NCBI RefSeq assembly: GCF_002929305.1
Contig: NZ_PJIO01000008.1
Span: forward strand, 1-64,000
Direction: 5' to 3'
Origin: Arthrobacter sp. GMC3
GTDB taxonomy: Bacteria; Actinomycetota; Actinomycetes; Actinomycetales; Micrococcaceae
Length of the DNA stretch: 64,000 bases
Each line of letters opens with the position of its first letter. Within the stretch, counting starts at the first letter, position 1. This document shows, piece by piece, positions 38,093 through 45,733 of the stretch. Both the position numbers and the translations under genes were made by a program. The notes beneath the pieces were generated by a model that saw only the letters and a program-made list of their open reading frames with translations, did no database searches and was not told the origin of the DNA.

Positions 38093-38686
38093 TTAGAGTT
38101 GGTTGACGATGATGGGCACGGCAATCCGGGTGCTCTGCCCGGTGAGGCTGGCTGGCATGGTCGCAGCCAGGCTGATTTGAAAGCACAGCACTCCGGTTGC
38201 AGCTTTGGCGATGTCCAGCGTTCCTGTTCCGTTGCTTGGGGCAGTGGCGTAGAGCGCAGCCTGCGAGCACTGTGACAGCGACGATGCAGCCACTACTTTG
38301 ACGCTTAGGTACGGTGCCAGCGGAGATCCGGTATTGCCTCCCACCACGGGGGCACCTGTGCTGGCCCTAATGGTGAACTCCCCCCCGGCATTTGTTGCAT
38401 TGCCCAGTTGGACTCCGGCGTAGCTGCTTTGGCCGGGAACCACCACTCCACTCGGTGTTGTGCTGAGTGAGAAACTTGCGGCGGTCCCATCGTCCAGGGT
38501 CATATCAGTGGCCTGGTTGGTGATGGTGTCGGTGAGGCTGACACGGAATTCCGCCGCCTGGACCGTCCCGGCATTTGTACTTGCCGACTTGTTCCACAGC
38601 GCATAGCTTCCCTGAACGGTCAGCAGACCCAACAGCACGGCAACCAGCACCAGGCCGGTTGCTTTGAGTGCGCGGGTGCTTTGCAT
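38093..38686 (-). CDS. SipW-dependent-type exported protein
   Basis: A 197-aa protein with a SipW-type signal: ALKATG, hydrophobic core LVLVAVLLGLLTV, then QGSYALWNKSASTNAGTVQ. The ALWNK pattern matches the AxWNQ of its neighbours. The mature part is beta-rich (EFRVSLTD, GGEFTIRAS, PYLSVKVVAAS) with two cysteines (SQCSQ and VLCFQ) that may pair. Size and layout are like TasA/camelysin-type matrix or pilin-like proteins, but homology is inferred only from the signal type and context. GGAAGC stands before the ATG at 38684-38686. It precedes the peptidase gene by 11 bases. Confidence 0.8.
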   Translation of the reverse strand: MQSTRALKATGLVLVAVLLGLLTVQGSYALWNKSASTNAGTVQAAEFRVSLTDTITNQATDMTLDDGTAASFSLSTTPSGVVVPGQSSYAGVQLGNATNAGGEFTIRASTGAPVVGGNTGSPLAPYLSVKVVAASSLSQCSQAALYATAPSNGTGTLDIAKAATGVLCFQISLAATMPASLTGQSTRIAVPIIVNQL

Positions 38687-38760
38687 GGCTGCTTCCGTTG
38701 GGTGGGGTGGTGGTGGGCCAGAGCGTGTCTGGCCCACCTCCGGGGTCTACAAAGTAGGTG

Positions 38761-39303
38761 CTACTGGTTGTTGCTGCTGACGGGGGCCTGCTGCTCGAGC
38801 TTGTAGCCGATTCCGCTGAGGTCTACGGTGGCTTTTGTCGCGTCCGTTGACGTCGTTGATTTTTTGAAGGTGAACGTCGTCGACGCGGTAACAACACCAC
38901 TGTCGGCGGGAACCAACACGGTGTCGGCCAAGACCTTGCCGTTCTTGCTGTTAGTCAAGGTGGTGGCGGAAACGACGGCGTTGTCACCAAAACCGCTGGC
39001 GGCGGATGCTCCTGTGACGGCCAGCTTCGCGGTCATCAAGTTACCCGTCAGTGTGACGGTCAGCGGCTGCGTGTACGTCAAGGTGTCCCCCGGAACAACC
39101 TTGTAGTCGGCAATCTTGGGAATCGCGGTGCCGGCAGCGTTGGTCCAGACACCTGCACCAGCGGCCAAATTCAGGTCACCGGCTACTACCGAACCCATGG
39201 AGGCAGTATTTGCCTGGTTCCAGGTAGCCAATGTTCCGCCACCACCGGCCAGAAGGATAACGCCTACACCGGTTGCAATTGCGCCTTTGACCATCTTGTT
39301 CAT
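38761..39303 (-). CDS. Alternate-signal exported protein (SipW-type, RER_14450-like)
   Basis: A 180-aa protein, first gene of the SipW operon. The signal reads KMVKGAIATGVGVILLAGGG followed by TLATWNQANTASMG, and then SVVAGDLNL, which closely fits the actinobacterial alternate signal-mediated exported protein family. The mature part (about 150 aa) is beta-rich, rich in Thr, Ala, Val and Gly, with no cysteine, and has PLTVTLTGNLMTAKLAV and STTFTFKKS. A small secreted fibre or matrix subunit is the best guess. AAGGGG precedes the ATG. Its gene starts next to the intergenic region with four GATCAAG/GCTCAAG-type repeats. Confidence 0.84.
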   Translation of the reverse strand: MNKMVKGAIATGVGVILLAGGGGTLATWNQANTASMGSVVAGDLNLAAGAGVWTNAAGTAIPKIADYKVVPGDTLTYTQPLTVTLTGNLMTAKLAVTGASAASGFGDNAVVSATTLTNSKNGKVLADTVLVPADSGVVTASTTFTFKKSTTSTDATKATVDLSGIGYKLEQQAPVSSNNQ

Positions 39304-39687
39304 CGTGAGACCCCTTGTTCAAGTTCTTCCCAGCAGGCGTTCCTGCTGGTGAGAACAACTTTGCCGCCCACGACTTAAGAAACAGCACCAAGAATCCGGA
39401 AGATTCACAGAAGAAAAACGCAAGATTCCGGCACCGTCCAAAGACGCGGCAAAGATCAAGCAAAGGCTCAAGATCTGCTCAAGATTGTGCTCACTTCCAG
39501 CAATTCACTATCCAAAAGGTTAGGGAATAGGTGCTGAATCCGGCTGTTTGCCTAAGGTTCTCTGAAGTTGATGAGATTTCAGGAAAAACATCTCAAAAAC
39601 AACTCTTATGAGCGTTATTGTTGATAACCAGAACAGGGTTTATTGCAGCGTCATCGAACAGGCAGGGGGCATCCAAAGGACATGGTC
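39304..39687. other. 384-base divergent intergenic region of the SipW/HPt module
   Basis: No coding frame was found. The region is AT-richer than its surroundings by eye. Besides the phased repeats at 39454-39493, it holds TGAGAT (39572-39577) paired with ATCTCA (39590-39595). It must contain the promoters of the SipW operon (minus strand) and of the HPt-like gene (plus strand). Confidence 0.6.
39454..39493. promoter_or_regulatory. Four phased GATCAAG/GCTCAAG repeats, candidate response-regulator sites
   Basis: GATCAAG (39454), GCTCAAG (39466), GCTCAAG (39477) and GCTCA (39489) start at intervals of 12, 11 and 12 bases, close to one helical turn. This is how OmpR-family regulators often bind, head to tail on one DNA face. 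They lie about 150-190 bases upstream of the SipW-operon start codon. Confidence 0.5.
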
Positions 39688-40050
39688 GTGACTACGTTGC
39701 CACTGGTTTGCACAGCGACACTGCACTCTCTTGAAGAATCACTTGATGGGGAGCGGGCGCTTTGCCGAAACTTTGTGTGTCGTTATGTTGAAATGTGGCC
39801 GCAACGCTTCAGCCGGATCCACGACGCCGTCACCACCGGTCACCAGGAAGCCGCCATGGATGCCGCACTTAGCTTGCGTAGTTCCAGCATGATGGTCGGA
39901 GCTGCAAGGCTGGGCGAATTGGCTGGCGATCTGATCCAACTACTTGAGTGCGGACGCGCTGGGGCAGCCGCCAAGAAGTTGCCGGCATTGCAACTGTGCG
40001 GGAACCAAACAACGTGCCAATTGACGGCCTCCTATGTCAATGCGGCCTAG
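39688..40050 (+). CDS. HPt-domain-like protein lacking the phospho-histidine
   Basis: A 120-aa all-helical protein matching the histidine phosphotransfer domain. The key segment DAALSLRSSSMMVGAARLGELAGDL aligns with the canonical A-H-x-L-K-x-x-S...GA-x-x-L pattern, but the phospho-acceptor histidine position is L61 and the following Lys is R64. The protein therefore probably cannot relay phosphate in the usual way; it might bind a receiver domain. GTG 39688 is chosen because AAAGGA ends seven bases before it; ATG 39682 is too close. It diverges from the SipW operon, which ends with a response regulator, and may be that regulator's partner or antagonist. Confidence 0.75.
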   Translation: MTTLPLVCTATLHSLEESLDGERALCRNFVCRYVEMWPQRFSRIHDAVTTGHQEAAMDAALSLRSSSMMVGAARLGELAGDLIQLLECGRAGAAAKKLPALQLCGNQTTCQLTASYVNAA

Positions 40051-40222
40051 CAACGGGCAAGAAATGATGCGAATGTCAAAGCCCGCCGCGCTTTCGGCTC
40101 GCATGGTCATGGTCGCACTGTAGAGTGTAGGTTAGGTGCGCCGGGAAGTCTGGTCGGCAATGTAATTGTCGACCCCGTTGGATTTCATAAATCCACCTCA
40201 TCGTCTAAGTAGGCTAAAGCCA

Positions 40223-41530
40223 ATGACTCTCCCCTCACCCCGGAAGATCTTCACCCGCGGCACGTATAGCGAATCCGTACGTATCAGCGAAATTCTGCGC
40301 TCTGAAACTGTCGGCGGCGCACTCCTTCTCGCCGCCACCGTCGTCGCCCTGGTCTGGGCCAACTCCCCTATCGCCGAAAGCTACTTCGCCCTGCGCGATT
40401 TCCGCATTGGCCCGGAGGCCTGGCACTTGAACCTCAGCTTGGGCGGCTGGGCATCGGATGGCCTGTTGGCCATCTTTTTCTTTGTTGCAGGACTTGAACT
40501 CAAGCGAGAGTTCGTCGCAGGGGATCTGCGCAACCCGGCCCGCGCCGTCGTCCCCATCACCGCGGCCGTGGGTGGGGTGATTCTCCCGGCGCTTTTCTTT
40601 GTGGTCATCAACTTCACCGCCGGGCCCGAAATCCTCAAGGGCTGGGCCATCCCGACCGCCACCGACATCGCCTTCGCCCTGGCCGTCCTTGCCGTCATCA
40701 GCACGCACCTGCCCAGTGCACTGCGCACATTCCTGCTGACCTTGGCCGTGGTGGATGACCTGATCGCCATCGCCATCATCGCCGTCTTTTACCCGGGCGA
40801 GATGCACTTTGGCTTCCTGGCCCTTGCCGCCCTGCCGCTTCTGGCGTTCACCTGGTTGGTCCAAAAACGCATCCACGCCTGGTATTTCCTGCTCCCATTG
40901 GCCTTTGCCACGTGGGCGCTTGTCCATGCCTCAGGGGTCCACGCCACGGTGGCCGGCGTCCTGCTCGGCTTCGCCGTGCCTGTCATCCGCTCAGCCAAGA
41001 ACGGCGGGCCCGACGCCGGACCTGGCCTCGCCGAGCACTTTGAACACCTCACCCGGCCCGTTTCCGCCGGGATCGCTGTGCCGCTCTTCGCGTTCTTCTC
41101 CGCAGGCGTTGCCCTCGGCGGGGTGGCCGGTCTCAAATCCGCTTTCACCGACACTGTGGCAATCGGTATTGTCGTGGCCCTGGTTCTAGGCAAGTTCGTT
41201 GGCGTTTTCGGTGCCACCTGGCTTGTCACCAAAACCACCAAGGCCAAGCTCGACGACGGTCTTGCCTGGATCGACGTCGCAGGTCTGGCGTTGCTTGCCG
41301 GGGTCGGGTTTACGGTGTCGTTGCTGATCAGCGAGCTCAGCTTCGGTGATGACAGCCCGCACTACAGCCATGCGAAGGTGGCCATCTTGGCCGGCTCGCT
41401 CATCGCGGCCCTGCTTGCCGCGGTGGTGCTTCGCAGCAGGAACCGGCACTATCGCAAACTTGCCGAGTTGGAGTCCCTCGACGGTGACGGTGACGGCATC
41501 CCGGATGTCTTCGAGAGAACCGAGGACTGA
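40223..41530 (+). CDS. nhaA: Na+/H+ antiporter NhaA
   Basis: A 435-aa antiporter that exchanges Na+ for protons in pH and salt homeostasis. Family markers are [20 protein letters not shown] near the first helix, [32 protein letters not shown] and the ion-binding [11 protein letters not shown], where the two aspartates bind Na+/H+. ATG 40223 gives the usual N-terminus; the longer reading begins at TTG 40166 and adds unlike sequence. The C-terminal tail is unusual: after RKLAELESL it ends [12 protein letters not shown], an acidic pattern like a thrombospondin type 3/EF-hand calcium loop. Confidence 0.95.
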   Translation: MTLPSPRKIFTRGTYSESVRISEILRSETVGGALLLAATVVALVWANSPIAESYFALRDFRIGPEAWHLNLSLGGWASDGLLAIFFFVAGLELKREFVAGDLRNPARAVVPITAAVGGVILPALFFVVINFTAGPEILKGWAIPTATDIAFALAVLAVISTHLPSALRTFLLTLAVVDDLIAIAIIAVFYPGEMHFGFLALAALPLLAFTWLVQKRIHAWYFLLPLAFATWALVHASGVHATVAGVLLGFAVPVIRSAKNGGPDAGPGLAEHFEHLTRPVSAGIAVPLFAFFSAGVALGGVAGLKSAFTDTVAIGIVVALVLGKFVGVFGATWLVTKTTKAKLDDGLAWIDVAGLALLAGVGFTVSLLISELSFGDDSPHYSHAKVAILAGSLIAALLAAVVLRSRNRHYRKLAELESLDGDGDGIPDVFERTED

Positions 41531-41649
41531 GCCGCGGCATCCGATGACTTCGACACGACCATGGTTGCGGGTCCCAAAGCAGAGGTTGAGTTTGTCTAAA
41601 TCTGGCAGGTGCTCCCATTTCTGCCTTTGTCGGTCCTAGACTGAGTGGC

Positions 41650-42108
41650 GTGAGCATCAGCAGACACCGCCTTGGCATCATCGTTGCCGTACTTTACTTT
41701 GTCGCGTTGGCTGCAGTCGTGTTGTGGCCGACGCCGGTTGACCGGCCTTTTGACGGCAACCTCACCGATTTCCTTAGATGGTTGCGCTCATTGAGCATCC
41801 CCCACTGGATTTCCACTTTCACAACGGTGGAGTTTACCGCCAACATTGTCATGTTTGTCCCTTTTGGGATCATTGTGGCGGTACCCTTGGCACATCGTTT
41901 TTGGTGGGTTGCAGTCCCAGCGGGTGCAGCACTTTCCAGCCTTATTGAGTTGACGCAAGGCTTTCTTCTGCCAGAGCGTGTTGCTGACTGGAGGGACATC
42001 GTCGCCAACACATCAGGGGCCCTCCTTGGTGCGTTGGGGGTGTGCTTGTTCCGGGTAGTCCGGCCTAAGCCACTCCTGCGCGTTCCTCTGCGAGAGCTCC
42101 CGGACTAG
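41650..42108 (+). CDS. VanZ-family membrane protein
   Basis: A 152-aa protein with about four hydrophobic helices. VanZ motifs are visible: ANIVMFVPFGIIVAVPL, SSLIELTQGF and RVADWRDIVANTSGALLGALG. VanZ gives low-level teicoplanin resistance in enterococci, but most homologues in actinobacteria have no proven role, and nothing here suggests a resistance operon. The start is GTG 41650. Its stop overlaps the stop of the convergent sufU gene by four bases. Confidence 0.9.
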   Translation: MSISRHRLGIIVAVLYFVALAAVVLWPTPVDRPFDGNLTDFLRWLRSLSIPHWISTFTTVEFTANIVMFVPFGIIVAVPLAHRFWWVAVPAGAALSSLIELTQGFLLPERVADWRDIVANTSGALLGALGVCLFRVVRPKPLLRVPLRELPD

Positions 42109-42575
42109 CGCGTCTGGTTGAGCGCATCCTCCGCAGCCACCCAAGCGAGCATGGCGCATTTGACCCTGGCCGGGAACTTTGACACCCCGGAGAGGGCTGC
42201 AGCGTCGCCGAGGATTTCCTCGTCAGCGTCAAGTTTCCCGCGTGAGCGCATTACTTCACGGAAGTTCGCGATCAGGCCATGTACCTCCTCAACACCGAGT
42301 CCCACAATCAACTCCGTGAGGATTGAGGCGGACGCCATGGAGATCGAACAACCGTCACCTGCCCAGTGAACTTCCGACACGGTGGGCGCGGCCCCACCTG
42401 TGGTCAGAACCCGCAGAGTGATCTCATCGCCGCAAACCGGGTTGAGCTGGTGACATTGACCTACACCGGTGGGCAGGTGAAGTCCTTGTAGCTGGTCATC
42501 GGCCAGGTCGGCACCCGTTCGGGTTTTGGCATGCTCCAGAATGATTTGTTGATACAGCGAATCTAAGGCACTCAT
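42105..42575 (-). CDS. sufU: Fe-S cluster assembly protein SufU
   Basis: A 156-aa SufU/IscU-like protein. In Gram-positive bacteria SufU is a zinc-containing sulfurtransferase that accepts persulfide from SufS. Ligand residues are C48 and D50 (NPVCGDE), C76 (GDGCSIS) and C140 (RVKCAMLAW), and the SufU-specific insertion before the last cysteine (about residues 100-125) is present. The gene is directly downstream of sufS, six bases apart, so both are made together. The SufBCD scaffold genes are not in this window. Confidence 0.95.
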   Translation of the reverse strand: MSALDSLYQQIILEHAKTRTGADLADDQLQGLHLPTGVGQCHQLNPVCGDEITLRVLTTGGAAPTVSEVHWAGDGCSISMASASILTELIVGLGVEEVHGLIANFREVMRSRGKLDADEEILGDAAALSGVSKFPARVKCAMLAWVAAEDALNQTR

Positions 42576-42581
42576 GGTCTT

Positions 42582-43895
42582 TTATGCTCCCGTAATTCCG
42601 AAGTAGGGGCGCACTCCTGCCACAGCTGCCAAGAACGCATCCACCTCCTCCGTGGTGTTATACAAATAGGTGCTGGCGCGTGTGGAGGCGTTTAGTCCAA
42701 GCCTGCGGTGCAGAGGTTGGGCGCAATGGTGACCCACGCGAACGGCAATTCCGGCGGCGTCAAGGTACTGTCCGACGTCGTGCGCGTGTACCCCTTCCAC
42801 CTCAAAAGCTGCGAGCCCCGCACGGGGTACACCAGCAGCAGGACCCAGCACCCTGATACCGGGGATAGCTTCAAGCCCGGCCACGAGGCGTTGGCCCAGG
42901 GCTGCTTCCCATTCGTGGATGCGTCCCATGCCAGTTTCGCTGAGATAGTTGACCGCGGCGGCGAACGCGGCGGCCTGCGAGATTGCTTGGGTGCCGGCCT
43001 CAAATCGCTGCGGTGCGGGAAGGTAGCCAGCTTTTTCCATGGTGACGGTGGTGATCATGGAACCGCCCGTCAAGAACGGTGGCATGGCATCAAGTAGTTC
43101 GGCTCGGCCGTAGACGGCGCCGATCCCTGTGGGGGCCAGCATCTTGTGCCCGGAGAACACGGCAAAGTCGACGTCCAACGCCTTGACATCCAAAACTAGA
43201 TGCGGCGCTGACTGGCAGGCGTCGAGCACCACCAGCGCGCCGACGTCGTGAGCCATACGTGTCAGCTCCAGCACGGGGTTGATGACGCCGGTGACGTTGG
43301 AGACATGTGTGAAGGAAAAAACCTTGGTGCGGCTGGTAAACAGCGCCGCCGCGGCCTCCATGTCGAGGGTTCCGTCATCCAAGACAGGGACAAACTTCAA
43401 GGTGGCCCCGGTGCGGCGGCATAGTTCCTGCCACGGGATCAGGTTGGCGTGGTGCTCCATCTCTGTCACGAGCAATTCATCGCCAGGCCCGACGGCGAAC
43501 TTCCGGGCTTCGGGGGCGACCTCGCCGACACTTGCATTGCCAAAGGAATAGGCGATCAGGTTCAGCCCGGCAGTGGCGTTGGCCGTCCAGATGAGCTCAT
43601 TTTCCTGCGCACCGACGAAGGCTGCAACTGTTGCGCGCGCGTCTTCGAAGACATCGGTGGCGGCAACCGCCAAGGTGTGGGCTCCGCGATGCACGGCCGA
43701 ATTGCGTTGTTCGTAGAATTCCTGTTCGGCTTCCATCACGCTAATGGGCTTTTGCGAAGTGGCACCCGAATCCAGATACACCAGTTGCTGGCCGTTGACA
43801 TCCTGATCCAAAATGGGGAAGTCGTTGCGGATACGGAGTACTTCCGTATCCGTCAGGGGAAAGAGGTGGAACTGCTCAGCGGATCCTGTCACCAA
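42582..43895 (-). CDS. sufS: Cysteine desulfurase SufS
   Basis: A 437-aa class V aminotransferase-fold enzyme that removes sulfur from cysteine for Fe-S clusters using PLP. The PLP lysine is in VFSGHKMLAPTGIG, and the active-site cysteine is in the SufS-type HHCAQPLH loop. The substrate arginine is in TRASTYLYNT. The N-terminal DFPILDQDVNGQQLVYLDSGATSQKP is standard. TTG 43893-43895 and GTG 43890-43892 are adjacent in frame; GAGGAG lies seven and ten bases upstream, so either may be used. It is the first gene of the sufS-sufU pair. Confidence 0.95.
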   Translation of the reverse strand: MVTGSAEQFHLFPLTDTEVLRIRNDFPILDQDVNGQQLVYLDSGATSQKPISVMEAEQEFYEQRNSAVHRGAHTLAVAATDVFEDARATVAAFVGAQENELIWTANATAGLNLIAYSFGNASVGEVAPEARKFAVGPGDELLVTEMEHHANLIPWQELCRRTGATLKFVPVLDDGTLDMEAAAALFTSRTKVFSFTHVSNVTGVINPVLELTRMAHDVGALVVLDACQSAPHLVLDVKALDVDFAVFSGHKMLAPTGIGAVYGRAELLDAMPPFLTGGSMITTVTMEKAGYLPAPQRFEAGTQAISQAAAFAAAVNYLSETGMGRIHEWEAALGQRLVAGLEAIPGIRVLGPAAGVPRAGLAAFEVEGVHAHDVGQYLDAAGIAVRVGHHCAQPLHRRLGLNASTRASTYLYNTTEEVDAFLAAVAGVRPYFGITGA

Positions 43896-44050
43896 AATTG
43901 TGCTCCTCAGTTAGCGCAGCAGGCCGTTGCTCGACCAGCTTGGGAAACAACCGAATAGGTCATATCCGCCTCACCTAATTGTTGCATTGATACGCGGGCA
44001 GGGCATCTCAGGTTTGGCTTACCCACGCTTCCGGGACAGAGACAGCACTG

Positions 44051-44076
44051 GCCTCACCATCCGGTGTGGGTGAGGC
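44051..44076 (-). terminator. Possible terminator at the end of the GDPD-like gene
   Basis: GCCTCACC (44051-44058) pairs with GGTGAGGC (44069-44076) around a 10-base loop. The stem touches the stop codon of the minus-strand gene. The T-rich tail is weak, so it may be only a stabilising hairpin. Confidence 0.5.
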
Positions 44077-45488
44077 TAGCTAACATTCACAGACTTGAAC
44101 TCCACAGGTGGCCCCCCTGGATAGTTCTTGCCGAGGGAAAAATAGCCACCCCGGTATGTAGCGTCCGGTGCGAACCCTTGTTGGAAGTTCCCGTCGGTGC
44201 GGGAAAAGGTTATGCCGGAACTAGCCACGGCCACCGACAGTTCCGTCCAAATTCCGGGCTGGACCGGCGTGGTAGATATGGACGCCAATTGGGTGCCATC
44301 AATTTCTCCTGGCGCACGCCGATAAAGCGCCAGTTCCCCTGATGGACTTACCGTGAGGTGATATCCACCTACATCACTTGTCTTCTGAACGCGGTATGGC
44401 GAATCGTTTTCCTGCCCAAAGGCCATCCCAACGTGTTGGGTCGGGAGAAAACCTGGGTCGGGCCATCTAAAGGCACAGTGAATGCTGTACGAGGCTTCGC
44501 TGATGGGCCCCATTGAGCCCATCGAGTAGCTGGCGGTATCTGCATCGTCGATGCGGATTGAAGCCGTTTCGGGCTGAAGGGTTGGCTGAACGGACCAGGC
44601 TCGATCGAATGTCCAGGGCAGGTCGCCAGATGCCCTAAGTCCCGTTGAAAACGTGTCGCTCGTATTGAGTGGGCGATCGCTCATGACGTATTCGACATTT
44701 GAGCACATCATTATCTGCACCCCGAGTCGCACCATTCGATCTCGGGTAGACCGGTTGTGAACTTCCCAGCAGATCACAGGTTTCCCGTGTGATACCAGCG
44801 CGGTTACTTGCGCGTCCGTGGCCGAGGAGTAGATCCCCACCATGTCAAAATTTTTTGCGTACCTGTCGAATGTTCCAAAAAACTCGGGGGTGAAATACCC
44901 CCAGGTCTTAAATCCCATGGCCCGGGCTTTAAGATAGCTTGCAGAATTCGCGGGCTGCTTCCAGATGAAGTGGTCGGTCGGCTTAGGGTAGGTCTTCATG
45001 AGGTCTGTGATCGGGACAAGGTTTTTGCCGGTCTTGTCTTCAATAAAGATGATGTGGGTTGCGGCATGCGCATCCAATACATCCTTGAGCCGTGGGATGG
45101 GCAGCAAGGGTGCCGCCGGACCCAGCCACTGGCGGGCGTCGTTTCGAAGCGTCTGAAGTTCGGCAAACGTTACGTCTGCGATCGTGAGGCCAGTCCCCGT
45201 CATACGCAGGGTGCTTGGATCGTGATGACAGACCAATACTCCGTCAGATGTTGCATGCACGGAGACCTCAATTGCGTTTAGACCGTGAGACACAGCTTGG
45301 GAATATGAGACGGCGGTGTGTTCGGTCCAATTGTCTCCGGAACCGCGATGCGCAATATAGAAAGGCTTGGTGGCCGTGACATCCTTCACCGAGTAGTTCA
45401 CAGATCCAGGTTCACGGGAGCATCCGCTCAGCGCCAGCAGCGCTCCGACACCTACCAGCACCTGTCGTCGTGTGAACGATTGATCCAT
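44076..45488 (-). CDS. Glycerophosphodiester phosphodiesterase-like lipoprotein
   Basis: A 470-aa exported lipoprotein. The signal has twin arginines (FTRRQVLVG) and the lipobox LALSGC with lipidated C23. Residues about 42-290 are a GDPD TIM barrel: H47-R48 in YIAHRGSGDNWTEHT, E74 in IEVSVHAT, and the second catalytic histidine in LVCHHDP. The usual E-x-D metal pair reads E-x-S (S76), so one metal ligand is changed and activity may be altered. Residues about 300-470 resemble a beta-sandwich carbohydrate-binding-like domain (WTELSVAVASSGITFS). It lies between the suf genes and the polysaccharide locus and may act on cell-wall polymers. Substrate is unproven. Confidence 0.85.
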   Translation of the reverse strand: MDQSFTRRQVLVGVGALLALSGCSREPGSVNYSVKDVTATKPFYIAHRGSGDNWTEHTAVSYSQAVSHGLNAIEVSVHATSDGVLVCHHDPSTLRMTGTGLTIADVTFAELQTLRNDARQWLGPAAPLLPIPRLKDVLDAHAATHIIFIEDKTGKNLVPITDLMKTYPKPTDHFIWKQPANSASYLKARAMGFKTWGYFTPEFFGTFDRYAKNFDMVGIYSSATDAQVTALVSHGKPVICWEVHNRSTRDRMVRLGVQIMMCSNVEYVMSDRPLNTSDTFSTGLRASGDLPWTFDRAWSVQPTLQPETASIRIDDADTASYSMGSMGPISEASYSIHCAFRWPDPGFLPTQHVGMAFGQENDSPYRVQKTSDVGGYHLTVSPSGELALYRRAPGEIDGTQLASISTTPVQPGIWTELSVAVASSGITFSRTDGNFQQGFAPDATYRGGYFSLGKNYPGGPPVEFKSVNVS

Positions 45489-45556
45489 TTCGGTCCTTTA
45501 TCTGAACTGCGCGCCCCCTGCCCGTTCCATGGGCCTCTTGGCGCTACGCTGGGGCC

Positions 45557-45733
45557 ATGGCGAGAATATTGGTTACCGGCGGCCCCGGCATTATTGGCTC
45601 CAACTTTTTCCACTATGTCACGGCTCACTGTAATTTTCAGGTGAGACCGGCAGAGGAAATAAGACCCGGCTGCGCAGCCCTTGCCCCAGTTCCTGCCCCG
45701 GGCTTCCCTGCCCAGCACCCAGGCAAGATCTAG
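45557..45733 (+). pseudogene. 5' fragment of a dTDP-glucose 4,6-dehydratase gene (rmlB remnant)
   Basis: ATG 45557 begins MARILVTGGPGIIGSNFFHY, which matches the NAD-binding N-terminus of RmlB (consensus RILVTGGAGFIGSNFVHY). After about 28 residues similarity ends and a Pro/Ala-rich stretch runs to TAG 45731-45733. An intact enzyme has about 330 residues, so only the first tenth remains, fused to unrelated sequence just before the LhgO-like gene. RmlB makes the rhamnose precursor dTDP-4-keto-6-deoxyglucose, so the remnant fits a locus with rhamnosyltransferases. Confidence 0.72.
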
